From QHWK01 sp035315685 (GTDB lineage: Bacteria; Acidobacteriota; Vicinamibacteria; Vicinamibacterales; CAVVIG01): 10,462 nucleotides of DNA. The translations under genes and the position numbers were made by a program. Every line of letters begins with the position of its first letter. Position 1 is the first letter of the stretch. Of this stretch, positions 1 through 5,688 are shown piece after piece. The DNA lies in NCBI GenBank assembly GCA_035315685.1, contig DATFXR010000421.1, positions 1-10,462 of the forward strand. Direction: 5' to 3'. The notes beneath the pieces were generated by a model that saw only the letters and a program-made list of their open reading frames with translations, ran no database searches and was not told where the DNA came from.

Positions 1-21
1 GCTTTCGTCACGGCCGGAAAC
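1..21. repeat. Terminal direct repeat marking a circular contig
   Basis: The first 21 bases (GCTTTCGTCA...GAAAC) recur exactly at 10442-10462, the last 21 bases of the window. An exact short overlap at both ends is what a short-read assembler leaves when it closes a circle, so the true length is probably 10,441 bp. The join falls inside the 5' end of the 133-aa gene that starts at 10452, which reads through it without problem. A genuine linear molecule with short direct terminal repeats is the alternative, but attP, the integrase and gene continuity favour a circle. Confidence 0.85.
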
Positions 22-107
22 CGGGCAGGCCCCAAATTTTTGCGCGTGAAAAACTCACCGCGGCAGAATCCGCTACCCCCCGTGGGTCGACCACAAGCGG
101 TTTCGCT
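22..107. promoter_or_regulatory. Intergenic gap before the capsid module
   Basis: In the circular form this is the non-coding stretch between the HTH gene (stop at 108) and the 133-aa gene (GTG at 10452, equivalent to position 11). On the minus strand a short hairpin (AAGCG-AAAC-CGCTT, 108-95) overlaps the stop codon, followed by GCGG-ATTCTG-CCGC (73-60) and then GGTGAGTTTTT. The second hairpin with its T-run could be a weak terminator. A small dyad GTGA-AAAAC-TCAC lies at 46-58. I see no convincing -35/-10 pair. Its position at the boundary between early-type and capsid genes makes it the natural place for a late promoter, but that is inference. Confidence 0.35.
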
Positions 108-602
108 TCACAGCGCTGCACCTTCAGTTACGGGGACCGCCGTGTCCCTAAGCGCGTCGAAGATGCGTCGCATCTGAGCGCATCCGTCCATCATCATGGC
201 CTCGGCCTCATCGAACGCTTCCCGATCAGTAAGTGCGGCATCTGCCGCAGTCGCCGCCGCGAGCACCGATAATTCCCACTGTGTGAGGGGTTCTGTTTGA
301 CTGCCTGCGGCATATGCCGCATCTCGACGCACGGTCTTTTCGGAGACGCCGAGCACCCGCGCAATCTCCCGCTGCGAACGGCCCTCTGCTTTGAGCTGCG
401 CGGTGATGTCGAGGCGTTCGGTGACTGAGTACTGGATGTAGCCCCTGAGATACTTCTTCACCCATTCTTCAGTGGTCAGGCCCAGAGCCTTCGGGACGCC
501 CATCCGTGTCGCCAGGGCGATCTGTCGCCAGCCGCCGGCGACCACCAAGGCGGCGCTCTGCGTAAATTCTTCTGCGTCCTGTGGCGAGATTTTGCTCCTC
601 AT
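108..602 (-). CDS. HTH DNA-binding protein, last gene of the ParB-like/RusA cluster
   Basis: This is a 164-aa protein with a clear helix-turn-helix at residues 74-95 (RSQREIARVLGVSEKTVRRD). The preceding segment, with GWRQIA near residue 24 and LTTEEWVKKYL near 42, resembles phage and plasmid HTH proteins of the ParB/KorB type, in which a region with a conserved Trp precedes the HTH. The C-terminal third is Ala/Glu-rich and predicted helical. The ATG at 602 is well supported by a strong GAGGAGG eight bases upstream, and it overlaps the RusA stop by four bases (ATGA), so the two are probably translated together. A terminase small subunit was considered because those also carry an HTH, but the HTH is central and no large subunit is present. 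A likely role is regulation or DNA binding for replication; the exact function is unknown. Confidence 0.75.
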   Translation of the reverse strand: MRSKISPQDAEEFTQSAALVVAGGWRQIALATRMGVPKALGLTTEEWVKKYLRGYIQYSVTERLDITAQLKAEGRSQREIARVLGVSEKTVRRDAAYAAGSQTEPLTQWELSVLAAATAADAALTDREAFDEAEAMMMDGCAQMRRIFDALRDTAVPVTEGAAL

Positions 603-1060
603 ACAGCTGTCCTCCTCGCAAACGATGAATCCTGCGTCGCCGTCTTGGCCGCAACGGTGACCGTCACGAACGGCGGTTGCCCGACTGGCGCGTAACCCTT
701 CATGGCGGTGAGCTCGACGACCTGGCAGTCGTCGTGAAACAAAACCCCCGTCAGGCTGTCGCTCACGGCACGAACCAACTTATCGAGATCCGGTCGCTTG
801 CAATGCGTGGTGATCCGCTTCGGCAGCGACGCCGGCCGCGGCAGCGCGAACGTGATCGTCAACGTCACCGCGTCGAGGATCAACTGACGCTCGGCGGCCG
901 GCTGCTCGAGCAGCGCCAGGTGGGCGGCCTCGGCGACGAGCTGCCGCCAGGACTTCAGCCGCGCGTTATCGCTGGTGAGGACGGGACGTTTCCAGCCCTT
1001 CGGCGTGAACGCCTTCGTCGAGCCTTGCGGCACCGGCGTGCCGTAGACGGTGAAGGTCAT
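599..1060 (-). CDS. rusA: RusA-family Holliday junction resolvase
   Basis: This is a 153-aa protein of the RusA family, endonucleases that resolve four-way junctions formed by phage replication and recombination and act as dimers. The family signature is clear: KRPDLDKLVRAVSDSLTG at residues 88-105, then FHDDCQVVELTAMKGY at 108-123. The acidic residues expected to bind metal are D91, D93 and D101, with D110/D111 next to them, and the conserved basic residue after the second strand is K121. The N-terminal strand (MTFTVYGTPVPQGSTK) is also typical. Length is slightly above that of E. coli RusA because of a short tail. The start overlaps the ParB-like stop by four bases (ATGA). In a satellite this enzyme would process branched replication intermediates before packaging. 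Confidence 0.93.
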   Translation of the reverse strand: MTFTVYGTPVPQGSTKAFTPKGWKRPVLTSDNARLKSWRQLVAEAAHLALLEQPAAERQLILDAVTLTITFALPRPASLPKRITTHCKRPDLDKLVRAVSDSLTGVLFHDDCQVVELTAMKGYAPVGQPPFVTVTVAAKTATQDSSFARRTAV

Positions 1061-2223
1061 TTACGTCCCGTTCGCAATGACGCGAGAAACTCCTTCGGGT
1101 CTGGCGCGTCGCAGTGATGCGTGGCATCGATCGATGGTTGTCCGCACCACGCGCAAGTAGTACCAGTCGGTTTAGCAGCGGCACTGCCCACGTCGTCGGC
1201 TGGCTCCTTCGTCGACTGCGTGGCGGTCGCGATCTCGATCGCCCGTTCAATCGCGTTGGGATTGCACTCGGGCCGACACAATCCAAACGGCGTCGGAGTC
1301 CGATAGAACTCATCCCAACTCTTGAACGGGTGGCCCTTACGATCGGAGAGTTGACGCCACCCCTCATGCTTTTGAAACGCGCTGCACGCCGACATCAGCG
1401 CCTCGCCTGCAGACTGGCATTCTTTGAAGATGTTCAGCAGCCGCAGATGCATCGCGATGGCCCACGGCCTCGAGCTCGGCTCCGCGTGGAGATCGCCGGG
1501 ATCGCCGAGCGTGCTATGTCGGACTCGCATCTCAGATGAAGTCGATGCTGTTGGCGCTGATGAAGTCGCCAGCGGAACCAGGGGCTTCGCGTCTCCAGAT
1601 GGCGGTGTCTTTGAAACGCCGATCGGCTTGCGCGGCGCCGGCGTCTTGCCGCTCAATTTCGCGCGCGCATTCTGGACGGTGCGCTTACTGATGCCGTGTT
1701 TCTTCCCTTCCTCGACGGCAGCAGTGAGCACGGGATCTTTCGTCGAGCCGCCTTTCTTGCCGGTCGTCGTGTTGAACGACCGCGCAGACGTTGCACGGTC
1801 GATCTTGCCGGCCTCGATCGTCTGAACAATCTTCTCGGCCTGCTGTTCCTTCGTGAGATGGCGGCGATGGATGTTTTTCGAGATGACGTACGCCGCGGGA
1901 TCGACGTCGTGCTCGAGGAGCTCCATGTGGGAGACCGTCAGGGATCTCCCGAGTCGTTCGAGTGCGGCGAGACGATTTCGCCCATCGAGCAACACGTAAT
2001 CCCGAGCCAGGCTCTCGATGGCGAGGGTACCCACGATCTTCTTTGGATTTTTCCCGTGGTTCCAGAAGACGATCTTGTCGCGCAGGCCGTTCTTCTTGAT
2101 GTCCTCTGCGAGCGCGTCGAGCTCGGCGTCGCTGATCATCGGGAAGACATCGGCGCAGGGATGGACTTGATACTTTGCGCGCCACGACTGCGGCGGTGAG
2201 GGTGTAACATTCGGCGTCGTCAT
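1057..2223 (-). CDS. ParB-nuclease-domain protein with HTH and C-terminal Cys/His motif
   Basis: This is a 388-aa protein. Residues 19-125 form a ParB/Srx-like N-terminal domain: HPCADVFPMISDAELDALAE at 21-40, YVLLDGRNRLAALERLG at 76-92 and the arginine-rich NIHRRHLT at 117-124. A helix-turn-helix (KHGISKRTVQNARAKL) lies at about 175-190. A Pro/Ser/Thr linker (191-250) leads to a conserved phage-type block with GWRQLSDRKG and SWDEFYRTPTPFGL at 288-315. The end has CAWC...HHC (C357, C360, H369, H370, C371), a possible zinc-binding site. No ParA partner is present, so this is probably not a partition protein; phage homologues act as regulators, nucleases or CTP-dependent DNA binders. A good GGAGG lies eight bases before the ATG. 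Function beyond DNA binding is inferred. Confidence 0.82.
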   Translation of the reverse strand: MTTPNVTPSPPQSWRAKYQVHPCADVFPMISDAELDALAEDIKKNGLRDKIVFWNHGKNPKKIVGTLAIESLARDYVLLDGRNRLAALERLGRSLTVSHMELLEHDVDPAAYVISKNIHRRHLTKEQQAEKIVQTIEAGKIDRATSARSFNTTTGKKGGSTKDPVLTAAVEEGKKHGISKRTVQNARAKLSGKTPAPRKPIGVSKTPPSGDAKPLVPLATSSAPTASTSSEMRVRHSTLGDPGDLHAEPSSRPWAIAMHLRLLNIFKECQSAGEALMSACSAFQKHEGWRQLSDRKGHPFKSWDEFYRTPTPFGLCRPECNPNAIERAIEIATATQSTKEPADDVGSAAAKPTGTTCAWCGQPSIDATHHCDAPDPKEFLASLRTGRK

Positions 2224-2242
2224 AGGGTGTTCCTCCGGTTGG

Positions 2243-2264
2243 GCCCGGCGTGCGACCGCCGGGC
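2243..2264. terminator. GC-rich hairpin between methyltransferase and ParB-like gene
   Basis: A perfect 8-bp inverted repeat (GCCCGGCG / CGCCGGGC) with a 6-nt loop is followed on the plus strand by TTTTCT. In that direction it has the form of an intrinsic terminator and could stop antisense transcripts. On the minus strand, where the genes are, it has no U-run after it and lies just upstream of the ParB-like gene's GGAGG site, so there it may act as an RNA stability or processing element. A related but bulged hairpin sits before the methyltransferase gene. Confidence 0.5.
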
Positions 2265-2268
2265 TTTT

Positions 2269-3450
2269 CTATTCGGCTAGTTCCGTTGTGTCGGGTCGAT
2301 CCGTTGTGTCGGGGCTACTCGCGTCCGAGCACGCCTGACGAATACGCTCGCGTGCAATCCACACCGCCCGTTCGTCCACGTCACCGGTGATCCACCGGCG
2401 GCGCGTATGCGCGGCCGCCACGGCGGTCGTGCCGCCTCCGCAAAAGGGATCGACGACCAACTCACCAGGGCGCGTGAGCGCTTCGATGTAATAGGTCGCC
2501 GGCGCAATGCCCTGTTGCCACGGGTGAAACCGCTTCTCGCGGTCGGGCGATACGACCCGATCGGCCACCCATCGCATGTCATCGCGGCATCGAAACCGTC
2601 CTTTGACAAACCACAGCAATGGCTTCCACTCGACGACGATGCCGTATTCGCGCATCCGCGCTTTCGGACTGGGCGAGTCGTAGGTGATGGCGAGGGGCCA
2701 GAAAAACGTGAGGCCGGCCGCTTGGAGCATCGCGACGATTTCCGGCAACCGGTGATGCGCGATGTACGTGATCAGACTGCCGCCGTCCTTCAGCACGCGC
2801 GCGGCGATGGTCCCGAGATCGACATACAGGTCGAGGGTGGTGTCGTGATACGGCGGGTCGGTAAAGACGAGATCGACGCTGTCGGGCTCGAGGTGCGATG
2901 CGGCGAGCGCCTGACAGTCCAGATGGAACACGCCGAGCGTGTCATCCGCCGTCGCCTGGCGCGCCACATCGGCGGCCGCGATCCAGGCCGCCTGCCGATC
3001 CTCCTCGCGCTGCTGGCGACTGCGCTCGAGATACAGCGCCGTGCTGGTGAGTTCCCTTTGCGCGTCGTTACAGTCGGCCTCCCGTTGTCGGATCTCGGCT
3101 TCGGGAATCGTCGCCAGCAGCTGCCAGCGATGCGCGGTCATCCCGTCCAGATCACTTCGTAACAGCGTGTTATGAAGTTCCGACCGACCATCGCGCTTGC
3201 CGCGTTCGCGGTCGATCCGCGCGAGCAATTCCCCGGCGCGTCGTTCGGCGAGGAGTTTGATCGTGGCCGCCCGGTTCTGCACGGCGAGGCCTTTCCGTGC
3301 GCTCTTGGCGTAGACGCGGACGGCTTCCGCCTGGTCACGAATCGCCTTCGCCTCATCGACCGTCTCGACGGCCGCCAGGCGACGCTCGACCTCGGTGAGG
3401 ACCGCCAGCTTCTGATCGGCCGAGTGGACGAGCGCACCGTCGGCGTTCAT
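2269..3450 (-). CDS. Orphan DNA N6/N4 methyltransferase fused to an N-terminal helical domain
   Basis: The 393-aa protein has two parts. Residues about 10-165 are highly charged and helical (VDEAKAIRDQAEAVRVYAKS, then LLAERRAGELLARI), a segment found in many phage and plasmid proteins and also on its own. Residues 166-370 are a beta-class amino-methyltransferase: catalytic motif FTDPPY at 196-201 precedes the SAM-binding motif DPFCGGGTT at 334-342, the order of the N6_N4_Mtase family. It should methylate adenine N6 or cytosine N4 in a site that cannot be read from sequence. No restriction enzyme is encoded here, so it is an orphan, perhaps protecting the element or marking DNA for regulation. 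The ATG at 3450 has AAAGGA seven bases upstream; an open frame to 3567 exists, but it overlaps the previous gene and has no such site. The C-terminus carries a short in-frame repeat (PDTTDR/PDTTEL). Confidence 0.9.
   Translation of the reverse strand: MNADGALVHSADQKLAVLTEVERRLAAVETVDEAKAIRDQAEAVRVYAKSARKGLAVQNRAATIKLLAERRAGELLARIDRERGKRDGRSELHNTLLRSDLDGMTAHRWQLLATIPEAEIRQREADCNDAQRELTSTALYLERSRQQREEDRQAAWIAAADVARQATADDTLGVFHLDCQALAASHLEPDSVDLVFTDPPYHDTTLDLYVDLGTIAARVLKDGGSLITYIAHHRLPEIVAMLQAAGLTFFWPLAITYDSPSPKARMREYGIVVEWKPLLWFVKGRFRCRDDMRWVADRVVSPDREKRFHPWQQGIAPATYYIEALTRPGELVVDPFCGGGTTAVAAAHTRRRWITGDVDERAVWIARERIRQACSDASSPDTTDRPDTTELAE
2282..2313. repeat. 18-bp-spaced tandem repeat in the methyltransferase 3' end
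   Basis: TCCGTTGTGTCGGG occurs at 2282-2295 and again at 2300-2313, 18 bp apart. The period keeps the reading frame and duplicates PDTT at the extreme C-terminus of the methyltransferase. It could be a recent slippage duplication or a pair of protein-binding sites; nothing in the sequence decides between these. Confidence 0.7.
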
Positions 3451-3467
3451 AGGGATCCTTTCGGGGT

Positions 3468-3488
3468 GGCCGGCATCACCGCCGGGCC
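3468..3488. other. Imperfect hairpin upstream of the methyltransferase
   Basis: GGCCGGC (3468-3474) pairs with GCCGGGCC (3481-3488) with one bulged base and a 6-nt loop. It lies in the 53-nt gap before the methyltransferase start and resembles the hairpin at 2243-2264 in stem sequence and position. There is no T-run on the minus strand, so it is not an obvious terminator for the operon. Confidence 0.4.
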
Positions 3489-3503
3489 TTGTGTGTTTCT
3501 GCG

Positions 3504-3740
3504 TCACTGCGGCCCGCCGTAGGCGTCGGGGTTGTATTCCAGCAACGCCAGCAGGTGGGGCTTCCACGTCCGGATCGCGTCGCGGTCGGCGTCGGTGAGC
3601 AGCTCCTTCGGCCCGATGACGACCATGTCGCCGTCCGCCCGCATGTGAAGGCCGCGGCTTTCGAGCTCGAGCGCCAGGCGGATGACCGGCAGCGGTAAGG
3701 CGAGGCCGCCGCGCAGCACGACGAAATCAGAGCTGCTCAT
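3504..3740 (-). CDS. TubC_N-like small protein
   Basis: This 78-aa protein has the pattern of the TubC N-terminal-like fold that is common as a stand-alone or N-terminal domain in phage, plasmid and island replication regions. LPLPVIRLALELESRGLHM (residues 15-33) is the first helix, RADGDMVVIGP (34-44) the hairpin, and LTDADRDAIRTWKPHLLALL (48-67) the closing helices with the typical Lys before the last helix. It probably mediates protein-protein contacts rather than catalysis. Its ATG lies inside the ATPase gene (14-nt overlap), so the two are probably co-translated, which suggests a partner or loader for the ATPase. The function is inferred from context. Confidence 0.78.
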   Translation of the reverse strand: MSSSDFVVLRGGLALPLPVIRLALELESRGLHMRADGDMVVIGPKELLTDADRDAIRTWKPHLLALLEYNPDAYGGPQ

Positions 3741-5046
3741 CGCGGCCGTTCCCGGATTTCGGCGTCGATTTCGCCCCGGTTTTATTGGTGGCGACCTTGC
3801 CAGAAATGTCTGTGTATGTGGTTTTGTGAATAGAAGAGGGGGTGTCTACGTGTTCCGACATTTCTGGCAAGGTCTGGTCGAGCCACTTTTGCGCCTGGTC
3901 GGTCAGCGTCCAGTTATCCGCCTTGCCCTCCCCGCCGGTGATCCGCCGGACCACCCGATGCGCCGTCAAGTCCTCGAGGGCGCGCCGCGTCGTGCGGCTG
4001 GGATGCTCGACCACCTCGGCGACGTCCGTTGTGGACGCCGAGATCGGGAGGCCGTCGAGACGGCGCGTGTTCAGGTGATCGAGGACTTCACGCCGCAGCT
4101 TCGGGATCGAGTCCATGCCGACGCGGCGCACCAAGGTCCAGGCAGCCGACCGGTCGAGGCCGAGTAAGCCGGCGGCCCGCCAGAACTGCGCGAACATCTT
4201 CACGATCCGCGTCGGCGCTTCCGCGTCGAGCACCAGGCGGATGTCGCCTTGGTAGTCGCGATCGACCGGCGAGCGCGCCAGGGCGACGAACCGTCCGAGC
4301 GCCGTCAGTCGTGCCAGGACACGTTGATCGCTCAAGTCGTGCGCGACGCCAGGCGGCTGTCTGAGGAGCCCGCGCACGGCATCCCGGAGCTCGTCGCGCA
4401 TCGGCTGTTCGCGGCCGACGTGCTTCAACGCCGTCTCCGCCAGCTTGTCGTCGGCCCGCAGCCGCACGAGCACGAAGCGCGTGCCCATCGTCGACATGAC
4501 GGCGTGCGCGCTGTCGATCGCCGTCGTGCAGCCGGCAATCAAGCCGAGATGCCCCGTCCAGGTCAGCGTCGACCCGCCATCCGCGCCGATGCTGCGATCC
4601 CAGCGTCCGTCGTAGATCTCCCGGAGCGCCGCGAGCAGCTCGGCACGCGCGTCGCGGTGCATATCGAGAATGCTGGTGAAGTCTTTCAGGAGCAGAATGC
4701 CGCCGCCCTTGGGCAGCGTGCGCAGGATGCCGCCGGTGGCACTCTTCGCGCGGTCCTTCCGTGCGGTACCGGACAGCAGCGCCGCGGGTCCGGAGATCGA
4801 CGACTCGAGCACGACATCGTCGAGCGCCGCGAGCGGCGTCAGCCGTTCACTCTTCCCGACACCGGACCCGCCGACGAGCATCAGCCAGACGGGATCGCCG
4901 TCCAGCTTCCGATTCGCGAGATAGGCGGCCAAGACCGCGCGGGTCGGGATCAGGTCGTCGTCGCGGATCCAGCGGTGAAACACTTCCTCGACGGCCGCGA
5001 GCGATCGCGCGGGGGAGGCGCCGGCGAGCGCGTCGACGAAACTCAC
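3727..5046 (-). CDS. P-loop ATPase with C-terminal winged helix, likely replication protein
   Basis: This is a 439-aa protein. A Walker A motif (GGSGVGKS) lies at residues 59-66, and a Walker-B-like strand with the characteristic ILLLKDFTSIL lies at 117-127. These are followed by a conserved block (LREIYDGRWDRSIGADGG, 141-158), a sensor-like strand (LGLIAGCTT, 167-175) and a possible arginine finger in TMGTRFVLVRL (R190). The KDFTSIL and REIYDG blocks mark a family widespread in phages and integrative elements and often annotated loosely as a transcriptional regulator because of its C-terminal winged helix, here about 330-385. The combination of ATPase core and winged helix suits a replication initiator or helicase-like motor. 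No primase domain is present. The Ser/Thr/Lys-rich tail (395-439) contains a perfect DNA inverted repeat. The GTG start overlaps the preceding stop (GTGA). Replicative function is inference. Confidence 0.8.
   Translation of the reverse strand: MSFVDALAGASPARSLAAVEEVFHRWIRDDDLIPTRAVLAAYLANRKLDGDPVWLMLVGGSGVGKSERLTPLAALDDVVLESSISGPAALLSGTARKDRAKSATGGILRTLPKGGGILLLKDFTSILDMHRDARAELLAALREIYDGRWDRSIGADGGSTLTWTGHLGLIAGCTTAIDSAHAVMSTMGTRFVLVRLRADDKLAETALKHVGREQPMRDELRDAVRGLLRQPPGVAHDLSDQRVLARLTALGRFVALARSPVDRDYQGDIRLVLDAEAPTRIVKMFAQFWRAAGLLGLDRSAAWTLVRRVGMDSIPKLRREVLDHLNTRRLDGLPISASTTDVAEVVEHPSRTTRRALEDLTAHRVVRRITGGEGKADNWTLTDQAQKWLDQTLPEMSEHVDTPSSIHKTTYTDISGKVATNKTGAKSTPKSGNGRDEQL
3793..3874. repeat. 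Perfect 18-bp inverted repeat with 46-bp GC-poor loop
   Basis: GACCTTGCCAGAAATGTC at 3793-3810 is the exact reverse complement of 3857-3874. The 46-bp interval between the arms has 21 G+C by my count, clearly lower than the flanking sequence, and includes GTGTCTACG, one base from the GTGTCTAGG copies near attP. The element lies within the 3' end of the ATPase gene, in the part that codes for its low-complexity tail. Candidate roles are a replication origin recognised by the ATPase, a protein-binding dyad, or an mRNA hairpin upstream of the TubC-like and methyltransferase genes. Confidence 0.85.
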
Positions 5047-5402
5047 GCGGCCCCCGCGCGGAGCAGCAGATCCTCGCGCAGCGCGCGCAGTTGATCGCGG
5101 AGCTGATCACGCTCGGCGGTAACGCGTTGTAGTTGCTTGTGGGTCGTGTCGAGCGCCTCGAGCGTCGCGGTGGCAATGAGCCGATACGTGTCGACGTCCG
5201 CATCGAGGCTGTGCGCCAGAGCGACGACGTTCTCGAGGGAGTCGGAAAGATCGATCAGCGCGAGATCGCGATCATCTCCCGCGGCGGTGTGCGGAGTTAA
5301 CTCCGCAGCGACGTCAGGACCGGGTAGGCCGCGAGCCGCCAAGAATGCGATGGCGTCGGCGACGTGCGGTCCGACGGTGGCCGTCGTTGCGTGGCGGATC
5401 AT
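5043..5402 (-). CDS. Small coiled-coil protein between AlpA-like regulator and ATPase
   Basis: This is a 119-aa protein of unknown function. The N-terminal half is Ala-rich without recognisable motifs. From about residue 50 it becomes helical, with SLENVVALAHSLDADVDTYR, and residues 80-113 form a likely coiled coil (KQLQRVTAERDQLRDQLRAL). Small proteins of this shape are common between HTH regulators and replication genes in phages and islands. I chose the ATG at 5402 because it overlaps the AlpA-like stop as ATGA, and because the longer frame back to 5456 would run deep into that gene. Its own stop overlaps the ATPase start as GTGA. It may be an accessory subunit or oligomerisation partner of the ATPase; this is inferred from context only. 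Confidence 0.72.
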   Translation of the reverse strand: MIRHATTATVGPHVADAIAFLAARGLPGPDVAAELTPHTAAGDDRDLALIDLSDSLENVVALAHSLDADVDTYRLIATATLEALDTTHKQLQRVTAERDQLRDQLRALREDLLLRAGAA

Positions 5403-5644
5403 GGCCGTGGGATCTGGCGCCCGCGCGCCGGCCGCAGTTGACGCGTGGCCTTCCACTCATCGACTTCATCGTCGAAATAGCCGACGGAATTGGGGCCGAG
5501 TCGGACGCCGCGCGGGAAGGTTCCATCGGCTTCCCAGCGTTGAATCGTGCGTGGGCTTACCTGAATATCCGCGGCAACCTGTTTCCGACGCGACACCGTT
5601 CGACGTCCGCGCGTTTCTGGTGTTGTGGTTGTCTGTCTAGGCAT
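5399..5644 (-). CDS. AlpA-family HTH regulator / candidate excisionase
   Basis: This 81-aa protein carries a MerR-type winged HTH at residues 20-66 with the usual AlpA pattern: VAADIQVSPRTIQRWEADG, then TFPRGVRLGPNSVGYFDDEV, then EWKA. Proteins of this family, such as AlpA and P4 Vis, act as transcription factors and as directionality factors for tyrosine integrases in islands. It begins the long run of overlapping genes towards replication. The start codon lies inside a perfect inverted repeat whose TGTCTAG half-site recurs three times beside attP, so it probably represses itself and may also bind attP. No Shine-Dalgarno is visible; the ATG would be almost at the 5' end of a transcript from the TATCTG box, suggesting leaderless translation. 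The Thr/Arg-rich N-terminus is unstructured. Confidence 0.85.
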   Translation of the reverse strand: MPRQTTTTPETRGRRTVSRRKQVAADIQVSPRTIQRWEADGTFPRGVRLGPNSVGYFDDEVDEWKATRQLRPARGRQIPRP

Positions 5645-5656
5645 TGCGCTAGACAG
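5633..5656. promoter_or_regulatory. Operator-like inverted repeat across the AlpA start codon
   Basis: CTGTCTAG (5633-5640) and CTAGACAG (5649-5656) are perfect 8-bp inverted arms around an 8-bp spacer containing the start codon. TGTCTAG also forms the core of three GTGTCTAG copies near attP. A bound protein here would block both the start and the nearby -10 box, as expected of autoregulation by the AlpA-like protein. Confidence 0.7.
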
Positions 5657-5662
5657 ATAACA
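5654..5662 (-). promoter_or_regulatory. Possible extended -10 box for the AlpA operon
   Basis: On the minus strand TGTTATCTG reads as an extended -10 (TGn plus TATCTG) ending about nine bases before the AlpA-like ATG. No good -35 is visible at the usual spacing, as tolerated in extended -10 promoters. The predicted start site is within a few bases of the ATG, consistent with the missing ribosome-binding site. The box overlaps the inverted repeat. Confidence 0.35.
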
Positions 5663-5688
5663 GGTGCCAACGCGGCGATGTGCTGCTG

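Noticed and set aside
108..602. Terminase small subunit
   Set aside because: The central HTH with an upstream Trp-containing segment fits ParB/KorB-type phage HTH proteins better, and no large terminase follows it.
2407..3162. Plus-strand open frame of 251 aa opposite the methyltransferase
   Set aside because: It is a shadow of a gene with intact DPPY and GGGTT motifs; its composition is not protein-like.
3451..3567. N-terminal extension of the methyltransferase to 3567
   Set aside because: It would overlap the TubC-like gene end and the hairpin, whereas the ATG at 3450 has a good ribosome-binding site.
4249..5094. Long plus-strand open frame of 281 aa opposite the ATPase
   Set aside because: It lies antisense to a gene with clear Walker motifs, has Arg/Pro-rich composition typical of GC-rich shadow frames, and shows no domain.
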